The notes under the pieces: model-generated
The model's input: the letters and a program-made list of their open reading frames with translations, nothing else
Databases searched by the model: none
What the model was told of the DNA's origin: nothing
Translations under genes and position numbers: made by a program
Assembly (NCBI GenBank): GCA_946480295.1
Contig: CAMLIT010000017.1
Span: 1-51,340, forward strand
Origin: an uncultured Gemmatimonadota bacterium
GTDB lineage: Bacteria > Gemmatimonadota > Gemmatimonadetes > Gemmatimonadales > Gemmatimonadaceae
Length of the DNA: 51,340 nt
Direction of reading: 5' to 3'
Shown here: positions 43,732-51,340 of the stretch, one piece after another
How the letters are laid out: every line of letters starts with the position of its first letter
How positions within the stretch are numbered: position 1 is the first letter of the stretch

Positions 43732-44846
43732 GGCGCGCTCTCCGGAGCCTCGACCGGTCCCGTGGCCGTGTCGGGGCCGGCCGCGATCGCGATCGAGGTG
43801 CCGAGCCTGGCCTGGCCGAGGGCGACGAGGGCGAGGATGATCGCCGCCTCGACGACGGAGACGAGGACGGAGGGCACGCCCGCGTCGCGCTGCATCGCCG
43901 TCGCCCCCGCCTCCAGCGCGCCGAAGAGGATCCCCGTGGCGAGCACCCCCGCCGGATCCAGGCCGGCGAGTAGCGCGACGGCGATCGCCGTGTAGCCGTA
44001 TCCCGGCGAGAGGTTCTCGTAGAGCGCGTACGTCACCCCGGTCAGCTCGATCGCGCCGGCGAGCCCCGCGAGCGCGCCGCTCACGAGAAAGGCGCGCGTC
44101 ATCGTGCGGTCGACGTCGATGCGTCCGGCCACGCGCGCGGCGTCGGGGTTCGCGCCGACCGCGCGGAGCCGGAACCCCGCCGCGCTGTATCGCAGCACCC
44201 ACCAGCCGACGATGCACGCGACCACGGCGACGACGAATCCGACGTGCAGGCGGCTGCCGGGGAGCACGACCGGGAGCTGCGCGTTGGGCGGCAGCGTCTC
44301 GGTCTGCGGATAGATGTGCAGGTGCTCCTGCAGGGGGCCGCGCACGAGATAGCCGACGAGGTACAGCGCGACGAAGTTCAGCATGATCGTGCTGATCACT
44401 TCGAGCACGTGGAAGCGCGCGCGCAGCACGGCCGCGATCCCCGCCCAGAGCGCGCCGGCGACCGCGCCGGCGAGCAGCTCGATCGGCACGGCGGCGGCGC
44501 CGAGGCGTCCGGCGACGGTCACGCCGATGGCGGCGGCGAGCGCGGCGCCGGCGAGGAGCTGTCCCTCCGCGCCGATGTTGAACACTCCCGCGCGGAAGGC
44601 GATGGCGACGGAGAGGCCGGTCAGGATGAGCGGCGTCGCGCGCACGAGCGTGCCGGAGGTGAGCGCGAACCACGAGCCGACGGAGCCGTCCCACATCGCC
44701 CGCAGCGCGTCGCCCACGTCGAAGCCCGCGAGCGCGACGACCGCGGCCAGCGCGAGCAGGAGCGCGACGAAGCCGGCGATGACGAGCGCCTGCCGCCTGT
44801 CGAGGTGCGGGGCGAGCGCGAATCCGTGTGATGGAGGGCGGTGCAC
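43728..44846 (-). CDS. ABC transporter permease, nucleoside type (YufP-like)
   Basis: 372 residues from the GTG at 44846. About eight to nine membrane helices; TPLILTGLSVAIAFRAGVFN followed by IGAEGQLL and VGANPDAARVAGRIDV are class-typical. It forms a heterodimeric channel with the permease encoded immediately downstream. A TATACT-like -10 element lies on the minus strand near 44920. Usual operons in this class carry a binding lipoprotein and a double-ATPase gene upstream; here an unrelated sugar epimerase gene is found instead. Confidence 0.85.
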   Translation of the reverse strand: MHRPPSHGFALAPHLDRRQALVIAGFVALLLALAAVVALAGFDVGDALRAMWDGSVGSWFALTSGTLVRATPLILTGLSVAIAFRAGVFNIGAEGQLLAGAALAAAIGVTVAGRLGAAAVPIELLAGAVAGALWAGIAAVLRARFHVLEVISTIMLNFVALYLVGYLVRGPLQEHLHIYPQTETLPPNAQLPVVLPGSRLHVGFVVAVVACIVGWWVLRYSAAGFRLRAVGANPDAARVAGRIDVDRTMTRAFLVSGALAGLAGAIELTGVTYALYENLSPGYGYTAIAVALLAGLDPAGVLATGILFGALEAGATAMQRDAGVPSVLVSVVEAAIILALVALGQARLGTSIAIAAGPDTATGPVEAPESAP

Positions 44847-44976
44847 CTGCGGAGCCGTTCGGGAAGCCCGGGCCCGTGCGCCTCGCGGCCGCGCACGGGC
44901 ATTCTGCGGAGACAGGAGTATATACCAGGCTCCGCGCCGATTGCGTACCCTCGCGCGCGGGCTCCGCGCGCCCGAT

Positions 44977-45981
44977 TCAGATCGTGGCCAGCGCGCGCTC
45001 CGGCGTGGGGATGGTCGACGTCGCGCCGGCGGGGACGCCGACGAGCCATGCGGCGAAGCGCTCGATGCCCTCGTCGAACGGCGTGTTGGGCCGGAAGCCC
45101 AGGAGTCGTTCCGCCTTGCTGACGTCGGCCCACGTCTGCGGCACGTCGCCCGGCTGCATCGGCTGCACGTTCAGTCGCGCGCGCGCGCCCAGCACGCGCT
45201 CGATGGTGGCGACCAGGTCGGCGAGGCTCACCGCGCTGGAGTTCCCGAGATTGATCACCTCGTACGGCGACCCATCGTACTCCATCGCGGCGAGGATCCC
45301 GGTGACGATGTCGTCGACGAAGGTGTAGTCGCGGCGCGTGCTCCCGTCGCCGAAGAAGGGGATGGCGCGTCCCGCGAGCATCGCCTGCGAGAACTTCCGG
45401 ATCGCGAGGTCCGGGCGCTGGCGCGGACCGTAGACCGTGAAGAAGCGCAGCGCGACGAAGCGGATGCCGAAGAGGTGACTGTACACGTGGCCGAGCAGCT
45501 CGCCGCTGATCTTCGTGCTCGCGTACGGGCTGATCGGAAGCAGGACGGAGTCCTCCTCGCTCCACGGGACGCGCGGGTTCACGCCGTAGACGCTGCTGGA
45601 GGAAGCGAAGACGAACTGCGGGATCCGTCGCGCGCGGGCGAGCTCCAGCAGGTTCTGCGTGCCGCGCACGTTGACGTCCTGGTAGAGCACGGGCTGGTCG
45701 ATCGACGGACGGACGCCGGCGCGGGCGGCGAGGTGGACGATCACGTCCGTGTGCTCGGGGACTGCATCGCGCAGCGCCTGCTCGTCGCGGATGTCCGCTT
45801 CGACGAGGCGATAGGCGGGATGCCGGAGATGAGGCGCGACGTTCTGGCGCTTCAGCGCGGGATCGTAGAAGTCATCGAAGTCGTCGACGACCGTGACCTG
45901 CCAGCCCTCGTGAAGAAGTCGGTCGACGACGTGACTGCCGATGAAGCCCGCGCCGCCGGTGACCAGTGCTGTCCGAGACAT
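44977..45981 (-). CDS. NAD-dependent sugar-nucleotide epimerase (UDP-glucuronate 4-epimerase type)
   Basis: 334 residues from the ATG at 45981, with GAGGT five bases upstream. NAD-binding TGGAGFIGSHVVDRLL at the N-terminus, catalytic SSSSVYG and YASTK (YxxxK), and RFFTVYGPRQRPD. The pattern fits the UDP-glucuronate/UDP-glucose 4-epimerase group; GAE-like sequences share GVNPRVPWSEEDSV. It probably supplies a uronic or hexose sugar to the surface glycan made by the genes that follow. Exact substrate not provable from sequence. Confidence 0.85.
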   Translation of the reverse strand: MSRTALVTGGAGFIGSHVVDRLLHEGWQVTVVDDFDDFYDPALKRQNVAPHLRHPAYRLVEADIRDEQALRDAVPEHTDVIVHLAARAGVRPSIDQPVLYQDVNVRGTQNLLELARARRIPQFVFASSSSVYGVNPRVPWSEEDSVLLPISPYASTKISGELLGHVYSHLFGIRFVALRFFTVYGPRQRPDLAIRKFSQAMLAGRAIPFFGDGSTRRDYTFVDDIVTGILAAMEYDGSPYEVINLGNSSAVSLADLVATIERVLGARARLNVQPMQPGDVPQTWADVSKAERLLGFRPNTPFDEGIERFAAWLVGVPAGATSTIPTPERALATI

Positions 45982-46201
45982 CGCTACCTCGCGATCCGTG
46001 TGAAGTCGCGGCTCACGAGCGAGCCGCAGTGGCAGCACGGCCAGAGGCAAGGAGAGGGCGCGGGGCGATGCGCGGCGCGCCGCAGGCTAAGCCCATGCGG
46101 CGCCGTGAGGTGAGCGGTCGCGCGATCTCGCCGCCGGCCATCGCGCGACCACCGTTCTGTGGCGCCTCGCCAACACCCTGCAGGCTCGACCCCTCAGGCG
46201 C

Positions 46202-47383
46202 TCACGATGCTCTCGTGTGCTGGACCTGCGGCTCGCGCCTCGGCGCGACGGGCAGGAGGACGCTCGCCTGCCACGTCCGCTGCCGCGTCATGATCAGGCT
46301 CGAATAGACGTCGAGCGTACGCTGGAGCATGCGTTCGAAGCGGAACTCCGCTTCGAAGCGTGCTCGTCCAGCTGCGCCCATCCGCGCGCGCAGGTCGGCG
46401 CTCGAGAGCAGCTCGCCCAGGCGGGCGCCGAGGGTCGCGACATCCCCGCGCGGCACCAGGTAGCCGGTCCGTCCGTCCTGCACCGCTTCCCCGATCCCCC
46501 CCACGTCGGAGGCGATGACCGGGAGCCCGGCTCGCATCGCCTCGAGGATGCTGCGCGGGAAGCCCTCCCAGTTCGATACGAGCAGGAAGAGTTGCGCACC
46601 TGCGAGTCGGTCGGCGACGTCGTGCCGGAGACCGGAGAACTTCACGCGATTCCCCCAGCTTTCCGCGGCGATGCGTCGCTCCCAGCGCGTCATGTCCGGA
46701 CCGTCGCCGATGAGCTCAAGCGACCACGGGAGGTGGGCGAGCGAACCGAGGGCGCGGAACAGTGTCGCGTGGTCCTTCTGCTCCTCGAAGCGCGCGACCA
46801 TCACCAGCCGCGGCGGTTCCCGATCCGGCGTCGCGTGGAGCGTCGGCGTGACATCCGGCATCCCATTATGGATGGTGACCAGGCGATCGGCGGGCGCGAC
46901 GTGCGCGCGGCGCGCCAGCGCATGGTCGTGCTCCGATACGGTGATGATGCGGTCGGCGAGCCTGCCGGCGCACATCTCCGCCATCCTATGGAGCGTCGCC
47001 GTGCCTCGCGGCACGCCGTCGGCGAACGACCAGCCGTGGGCGGTGAAGACGACCGGGATGCCGAGCGAGCGTGCGGCGAGGCGGCCGAGCCATCCCGCCT
47101 TCACCGAGTGCGTGGACACGAGATCGGGACCCAGCGACTTCAGGACCCCGCGCAGCTCCACCAGGCCGCGCGCATCCTCGCGCAGGTCGAGCGTCCGTCC
47201 GAGGAAGCGAAGCGAGTGGTGGGGAATCTCCAGGTCGTCGAGCTCTCGGGTGAACGCGCCGACACCGCCGGTGAGCACGGTGATCTGATGGCCCTGCGAT
47301 TTCAGCGAGGCGGCGAGGTCCCGGACGTGGATGTGGGCTCCGCCCAGGGTATCCGACCGCGTGATGACGTAGGCGATTCGCAC
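46202..47383 (-). CDS. Glycosyltransferase family 4
   Basis: 393 residues from the GTG at 47383, preferred because AAGGTG lies 5 bases upstream and the protein begins VRIAYVITRSDTLGGAHIHV like other GT4 enzymes. GT-B fold: N-domain about 1-180, C-domain about 195-370 with RLVMVARFEEQKDH, LIGDGPDM and the sugar-nucleotide EX7E-like region ISNWEGFPRSILEAMRAGLPV (VSNWEGF; E..E spacing). It adds a sugar from a nucleotide donor, probably in exopolysaccharide assembly. Divergent from the aminotransferase gene across about 515 bases. Confidence 0.88.
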   Translation of the reverse strand: MRIAYVITRSDTLGGAHIHVRDLAASLKSQGHQITVLTGGVGAFTRELDDLEIPHHSLRFLGRTLDLREDARGLVELRGVLKSLGPDLVSTHSVKAGWLGRLAARSLGIPVVFTAHGWSFADGVPRGTATLHRMAEMCAGRLADRIITVSEHDHALARRAHVAPADRLVTIHNGMPDVTPTLHATPDREPPRLVMVARFEEQKDHATLFRALGSLAHLPWSLELIGDGPDMTRWERRIAAESWGNRVKFSGLRHDVADRLAGAQLFLLVSNWEGFPRSILEAMRAGLPVIASDVGGIGEAVQDGRTGYLVPRGDVATLGARLGELLSSADLRARMGAAGRARFEAEFRFERMLQRTLDVYSSLIMTRQRTWQASVLLPVAPRREPQVQHTRAS

Positions 47384-47898
47384 TAGAGCACCTTCGCTGC
47401 TGGTGTGGGCCGGGTCGCGACGAGGACGGCCGCGTCTGACGCGCCGTCGTGCCGAGATGGAGAGCGACCGCCGGGCCGTTCTGCACATCGCGTGCGTGGG
47501 ACCGCGCTCTTCCAACAGCTTGTGCTGGCGTCACTTTGACGCGGTGTCGCGCCGTCCGGAGGACGGCCGGCTGCAGCGGTCGCGCAACAGCGTGCCCTCT
47601 CCTGCCCACAGCCGCGTCACGGCCCCTCGTTATGCCAGGCCCACCTTCGCGAGCGGCGCGAGTCGCCGGCGACTGCTGCACGCGGTGCACGCTGTGTGTG
47701 AACTCTCCCACACTCGCGCCCCGCGCCGGAACGACCGCCGACGACCGGCTCGTGCCGGTAACGCGTGCGACGACATGCCGTTGCACTCGGCCGGCGTTCG
47801 CCGCGCCGTGCAGCATGGCACGTGCTTGGTGGCCGCTCGTCGGGCACCGCGCGAGAGCGCGGGGCCACCTTTCGCTCCTTGTTCAGGTGCCATCCATC
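47384..47898. other. 515-base gene-free divergent region of the polysaccharide locus
   Basis: Lies between the divergent glycosyltransferase and aminotransferase starts. Open frames here look like GC-rich shadow sequence. I found no clear promoter pair. One sequence near 47815-47832 (TGGCACGTGCTTGGT) resembles a sigma-54 promoter but lacks the essential GC of the -12 element. Confidence 0.5.
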
Positions 47899-49122
47899 AT
47901 GACGACGATTCCCGCGACCGCTACCTCTCCGGCCGATGCCGCGCTGGCGCCCATCTCTCCGGTCCGTCGGGCCGATTTCCTCCGCTTCTCGCCGCCGAGC
48001 ATCGGGCAGGAGGAGATCGATGAAGTCGTGGCGACACTGCGCTCGGACTGGATCAGCACGGGCCCGCGCGTCCGGCTGTTCGAGACACGGTTCGCGGAGT
48101 ACCTCGGGGCGCCGGCGGCCCTCGCGCTGAACTCCTGCACCGCGGCGCTGCACACGGCGCTGGCCACCCTGAAGATCGGTCCGGGCGACGAGGTCATCAC
48201 CACGCCCATGACCTTCGCCGCCTCCGTGAACGTCATCGAGCACGTCGGCGCGCGCCCCGTCCTCGTGGACGTCGAGCCGGATACGCTGAACATCGATCCG
48301 CGTGCCGTCGCCGCGGCTGTCACGCCGCGCACCCGGGCCATCATCCCGGTGCACTACAGCGGCCATCCGGTGGACCTCGACGCCATCGAATCGATCGCGA
48401 ACGCGCACGAGCTCACCGTCGTGGAGGATGCGGCGCACGCCGTGGCCGCCCGGTACCGCGGGCGCCTCATCGGCAGTGGCTCCAACCCGGTCGCGTTCAG
48501 CTTCTACGCCACCAAGAACTTGACGACCGCCGAAGGCGGCATGCTCACCGGGTCCCCCGATTTCCTGGACCGTGCCCGCGTGCTGAGCCTCCACGGGATG
48601 AGTCGCGATGCGTGGAAGCGCTACGACAAGGGAGGGAGCTGGGCCTACGAGATCCTCGCGCCGGGCTTCAAGTACAACATGACGGACATCCAGGCGGCGA
48701 TCGGCATTCATCAACTCCGCCGCCTCGAGCACTTCCAGCAGCGCCGGCGCCAGGTCGTGGCCGCGTACCGCGATGGGCTGTCGGGCCTCCCGGCGCTCGA
48801 GCTGCCCGTCGAGCGCCCTGACGTCGAGCACGCGTGGCACCTGTTCGTGCTGCGCCTGCGCCAAGAGGCGCTGCGCATCGATCGCGACCAGTTCATACGG
48901 GAGCTCACGGATCGGAACATCGGCACCTCCGTGCACTTCATCCCCGTGCACTGCCACCCGTACTATCGCCAGAAGTACGGCTTCGCGCCGATGGACCTGC
49001 CCGTGGCCTACACCAACTTCGAGCGCATGGTCAGCCTGCCGCTGCATCCGGGGCTGTCGGATCAGGACGTGGCGGACGTGGTGGAGGCGGTCGTCGACAT
49101 CGTGCACACGTTCGCGCGCTGA
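47899..49122 (+). CDS. DegT/DnrJ/EryC1 sugar aminotransferase
   Basis: 407 residues from the ATG at 47899 (a GTG at 47887 is possible). PLP-dependent, cytosolic. LALNSCTAALHTAL near 75-88, EDAAHAVAARY near 177, and the PLP lysine in FYATKNLTTAEGG near 206. The family transfers an amino group to a 4-keto sugar nucleotide; KYNMTDIQAAIG is typical. The downstream gene encodes a CapD/WbpM-type 4,6-dehydratase, which would supply the 4-keto substrate, so the pair probably makes a 4-amino-4,6-dideoxy sugar nucleotide. Confidence 0.9.
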   Translation: MTTIPATATSPADAALAPISPVRRADFLRFSPPSIGQEEIDEVVATLRSDWISTGPRVRLFETRFAEYLGAPAALALNSCTAALHTALATLKIGPGDEVITTPMTFAASVNVIEHVGARPVLVDVEPDTLNIDPRAVAAAVTPRTRAIIPVHYSGHPVDLDAIESIANAHELTVVEDAAHAVAARYRGRLIGSGSNPVAFSFYATKNLTTAEGGMLTGSPDFLDRARVLSLHGMSRDAWKRYDKGGSWAYEILAPGFKYNMTDIQAAIGIHQLRRLEHFQQRRRQVVAAYRDGLSGLPALELPVERPDVEHAWHLFVLRLRQEALRIDRDQFIRELTDRNIGTSVHFIPVHCHPYYRQKYGFAPMDLPVAYTNFERMVSLPLHPGLSDQDVADVVEAVVDIVHTFAR

Positions 49123-49205
49123 GGCAGCGCGGCATGGCAACGCCGTCCCGCGTTCAGGCGCGTTCGCGCCACTCACATCATCGCGCTCCCAACCAGGTCG
49201 AGACC

Positions 49206-51197
49206 ATGGCCACCCACGATGCTCTGGCGACACGACCGCTCCGCTGGCCCGGCTGGGCCACGGACGCCGCGCTCATCGCCGCCGCGCTCGTCAGCGCATT
49301 CCTGCTCCGCTTCGACTTCAATGCGCAGCGGGTCGATTGGCACCGCGTCGGCGCGATCGTACCGCTGCTCGTCGCCATCCGCGTGGTCGTGTTCGGCATC
49401 GCCGGTCAGTACCGCAGCCAGTGGCGGCACGTCAGCGTGTACGACCTGTTCGCGCTCACGACGGCCGCGTTGATCGGGACCGTGATCTTCGGTGCCGCGC
49501 TGGCGAAGACCGGGCAGCTCGCCGGGGTGCCGCGGTCCGTGCTCGTGCTGGAGTGCCTGCTGTCGGTCGCCTACACGAGCGGGGTGCGCGTGGCCACCCG
49601 CGTCTGGTGGGAGCGGCGCCGCGTCGTCACCGCGCACGAACGCTGGCGCCGGACGATCATCGTCGGCGCCGGCGAGACCGGCGAGTACGCCGCCAGGCAG
49701 TTCCGGCACGACCGGCGCGCGCGCATCCGCGTCGTCGGATTCGTGGACGACAACGCTCGGCTCACGGGCTCCTCGATTCACGGCGTGCCCGTGCTCGGTA
49801 CGACCGAGGACCTCGGTCGCCTCGTCCTGCGGGATCGCGTCGACCTGCTCGTCATCGCGATCCCCTCCGCGACCGGTGAGCAGATGCGTCGCATCGTCGA
49901 ACGGTGCAACGACACCGGCGTCACCCTGAAGGTGTTCCCGTCCATCCACGAGCTCCTCGAAGGGCACGCGCGCACCGCGCAGCTCCGGGACGTGCAGATC
50001 GAGGACCTCCTCGGCCGCGCGCCCACGCGCCTGGATCTCGGACCGGTGGAGCGCGCGATCGCCGGCAAGGTGGTCCTCGTCACGGGCGGCGCGGGCTCGA
50101 TCGGCTCCGAGCTCGCGCGCCAGCTCGCCCGCTTCCACCCGGCCCGGCTGGTGCTCTTCGAGCAGGCCGAGAGCCCGCTGTACTTCATCCACCTCGAGTT
50201 GACGAAGGCGCACCCGGAGCTCGACATCGTCCCGGTCGTGGGCGACGTCGTGAACCAGCAGCGACTGGACTGGGCGTTCGAGCGCTACCAGCCGCAGTTC
50301 GTCTTCCATGCGGCGGCGTACAAGCACGTGCCGATGATGGAGGAGAACGTCGTCGAGGCGGTGCGCAACAACGTGCTCGGCACGTATCGCGTCGCCGACT
50401 GCGCCGCCCGCCACGGCGTCGAGAAGTTCGTGCTCATCTCCACCGACAAGGCGGTGCACCCGACGAGCGTGATGGGATGTACGAAGCGCGTCGCCGAGCG
50501 GATCGTCCTCGCCATGCCCTCGCTCGTGACCGCCGGGACCGATTTCCGGGCCGTGCGCTTCGGCAACGTGCTCGGCTCCGACGGCAGCGTCATCCCGGTG
50601 TTCAAGCGCCAGCTGGCCCACGGTGGGCCGCTCACCGTCACGCATCCGGAGATCACGCGCTTCTTCATGACCATCCCCGAGGCGGTGCAGCTCGTGCTCG
50701 AGGCGGCGGTGCTGCCCGACGCCGCCGGGCGAATCTGCATGCTCGAGATGGGACAGCCGGTGAAGATCCTCACGCTCGCGGAGACGCTGATCAGGCTCTC
50801 GGGGCTCGAGCCGTATCGCGACATCCAGATCGAGTTCAGCGGCCTGCGTCCGGGTGAGAAGATGTACGAGGAGCTCTCGTCGGAGATCGAGACGACCCTT
50901 CCCACGCCCGTCGAGAAGATCCGGATCGTGCAGACCGACGGCACGCTCGGCCTGTCGGTCGACGAGGGACTCGACCGCCTGGCGCGCGTGCTGGCCGACG
51001 GCCACGAGGACGCGCTGATCTCGTTGCTGCAGGCGATGGTTCCGGAGTTCACGCGGAAGCGGAACCGTCGCAGCCGGACGAGGGAGGCGGAGGTCGCGGT
51101 GCCGAGGACCGGAGAGGCCGATCGCCCACTCGTCGCGCATGTGGGCGCGTACGCGCCAGGTCCCCTGGCCACGATCAGCAGCGCGCCCGCGAGCTGA
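49206..51197 (+). CDS. CapD/WbpM-type UDP-sugar 4,6-dehydratase membrane protein
   Basis: 663 residues from the ATG at 49206. N-terminal four membrane helices (about 18-115), a CoA-binding-like/NAD fold (VGAGETGEYAARQF near 155), then the SDR dehydratase (about 285-580) with TGGAGSIGSELARQL and ISTDKAVHPTSVMGCTK. Here the usual catalytic tyrosine is Met in VMGCTK, as known in the long WbpM/PglF dehydratases. KPGEKMYEEL-like LRPGEKMYEELSSE is near 560. It makes the 4-keto-6-deoxy sugar nucleotide for the neighbouring aminotransferase. The C-terminal about 55 residues are basic and low complexity. Confidence 0.9.
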   Translation: MATHDALATRPLRWPGWATDAALIAAALVSAFLLRFDFNAQRVDWHRVGAIVPLLVAIRVVVFGIAGQYRSQWRHVSVYDLFALTTAALIGTVIFGAALAKTGQLAGVPRSVLVLECLLSVAYTSGVRVATRVWWERRRVVTAHERWRRTIIVGAGETGEYAARQFRHDRRARIRVVGFVDDNARLTGSSIHGVPVLGTTEDLGRLVLRDRVDLLVIAIPSATGEQMRRIVERCNDTGVTLKVFPSIHELLEGHARTAQLRDVQIEDLLGRAPTRLDLGPVERAIAGKVVLVTGGAGSIGSELARQLARFHPARLVLFEQAESPLYFIHLELTKAHPELDIVPVVGDVVNQQRLDWAFERYQPQFVFHAAAYKHVPMMEENVVEAVRNNVLGTYRVADCAARHGVEKFVLISTDKAVHPTSVMGCTKRVAERIVLAMPSLVTAGTDFRAVRFGNVLGSDGSVIPVFKRQLAHGGPLTVTHPEITRFFMTIPEAVQLVLEAAVLPDAAGRICMLEMGQPVKILTLAETLIRLSGLEPYRDIQIEFSGLRPGEKMYEELSSEIETTLPTPVEKIRIVQTDGTLGLSVDEGLDRLARVLADGHEDALISLLQAMVPEFTRKRNRRSRTREAEVAVPRTGEADRPLVAHVGAYAPGPLATISSAPAS

Positions 51198-51221
51198 CCG
51201 GGGTCGCCGGCCCCGCGCGGC

Positions 51222-51247
51222 GGCTGGGGATCACGCGATCCCCAGCC
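51222..51247. terminator. Hairpin after the CapD-type gene
   Basis: GGCTGGGGATC (51222-51232) pairs perfectly with GATCCCCAGCC (51237-51247) around a four-base loop. The downstream sequence is C-rich with no T-run, so it is a weak or Rho-assisted terminator candidate. Confidence 0.5.
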
Positions 51248-51340
51248 AGGCGCCGGCCCCCCCCGCGGGGTCGCGTGGGCGCACGGGCACGGGGGCCCGC
51301 AGCCCGGCGGAGGAGCGGGGTGCCCGCGGATCGCCCACCG

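Noticed and set aside
47812..47832. Sigma-54 promoter before the aminotransferase gene
   Set aside because: GG of the -24 element is present but the -12 GC reads GT, and there is no supporting enhancer context.

Overview
The window is high-GC DNA from a Gram-negative (diderm) bacterium, and the gene content fits Gemmatimonadota best. The supporting signs are a long-form YidC with a periplasmic domain, paired M16 peptidases, a TonB-type lipoprotein, a type IV pilin, ECF sigma control, and an rpmH-rnpA-yidD-yidC / dnaA-dnaN origin region embedded in a GC-rich genome. The phylum assignment is an inference from gene content and was not tested by a search. No phage, integrase, transposase or CRISPR array is visible. 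The window reads as core chromosome around the replication origin, with an envelope-polysaccharide locus starting at the right edge.

Layout. 1-9.5 kb: cystathionine beta-synthase, a TonB-domain lipoprotein, mutS, a SPOR/TPR protein, holA, an anti-sigma/ECF sigma pair and a Nudix hydrolase, all on the minus strand and studded with seven-base tandem repeats. 9.5-15 kb: an M16 peptidase pair, a YdcF-like protein, a TetR regulator and a beta-CASP metallo-beta-lactamase RNase. 15-20 kb: an NDH-2 dehydrogenase, small unknown proteins, uracil phosphoribosyltransferase, a DUF2225 protein and a zinc-peptidase-like protein. 19.8-24.5 kb (minus): mnmE, an MBL hydrolase, yidC, yidD, rnpA and rpmH. 24.5-27.4 kb (plus): dnaA, a probable oriC, then dnaN. 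27.4-28.6 kb: a DUF4126 membrane protein and rnpB (RNase P RNA). 28.9-36 kb: signalling genes (AraC-like regulator, chemoreceptor, kinase-like protein, histidine kinase, Ser/Thr kinase) with pyrE among them. 36-40 kb: a cold-shock gene with a very clear promoter and terminator, polA and a type IV pilin. 40-45 kb: an MFS exporter, a lipoprotein and two nucleoside-type ABC permeases. 45-51 kb: sugar epimerase, glycosyltransferase, sugar aminotransferase and a CapD/WbpM-type dehydratase.

How the genes work together. Replication and repair functions cluster here (DnaA, the DnaN clamp, HolA clamp loader, PolA, MutS). MutS carries a clamp-binding motif. Both parts of RNase P are in the window: the RNA is about 4 kb from the protein gene. 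The YidC/YidD insertion pair and MnmE follow in the same direction as rnpA. The right end appears to make and decorate nucleotide-sugar precursors for a surface glycan.

The most unusual observations are: (1) the rnpA reading frame runs through the whole of rpmH and has no usable start codon after rpmH, so RNase P protein must start inside rpmH or unconventionally; (2) at least thirteen seven-base tandem-repeat tracts of four different unit types, several arranged as inverted arms; (3) three such tracts sit inside mutS and are translated as low-complexity insertions.
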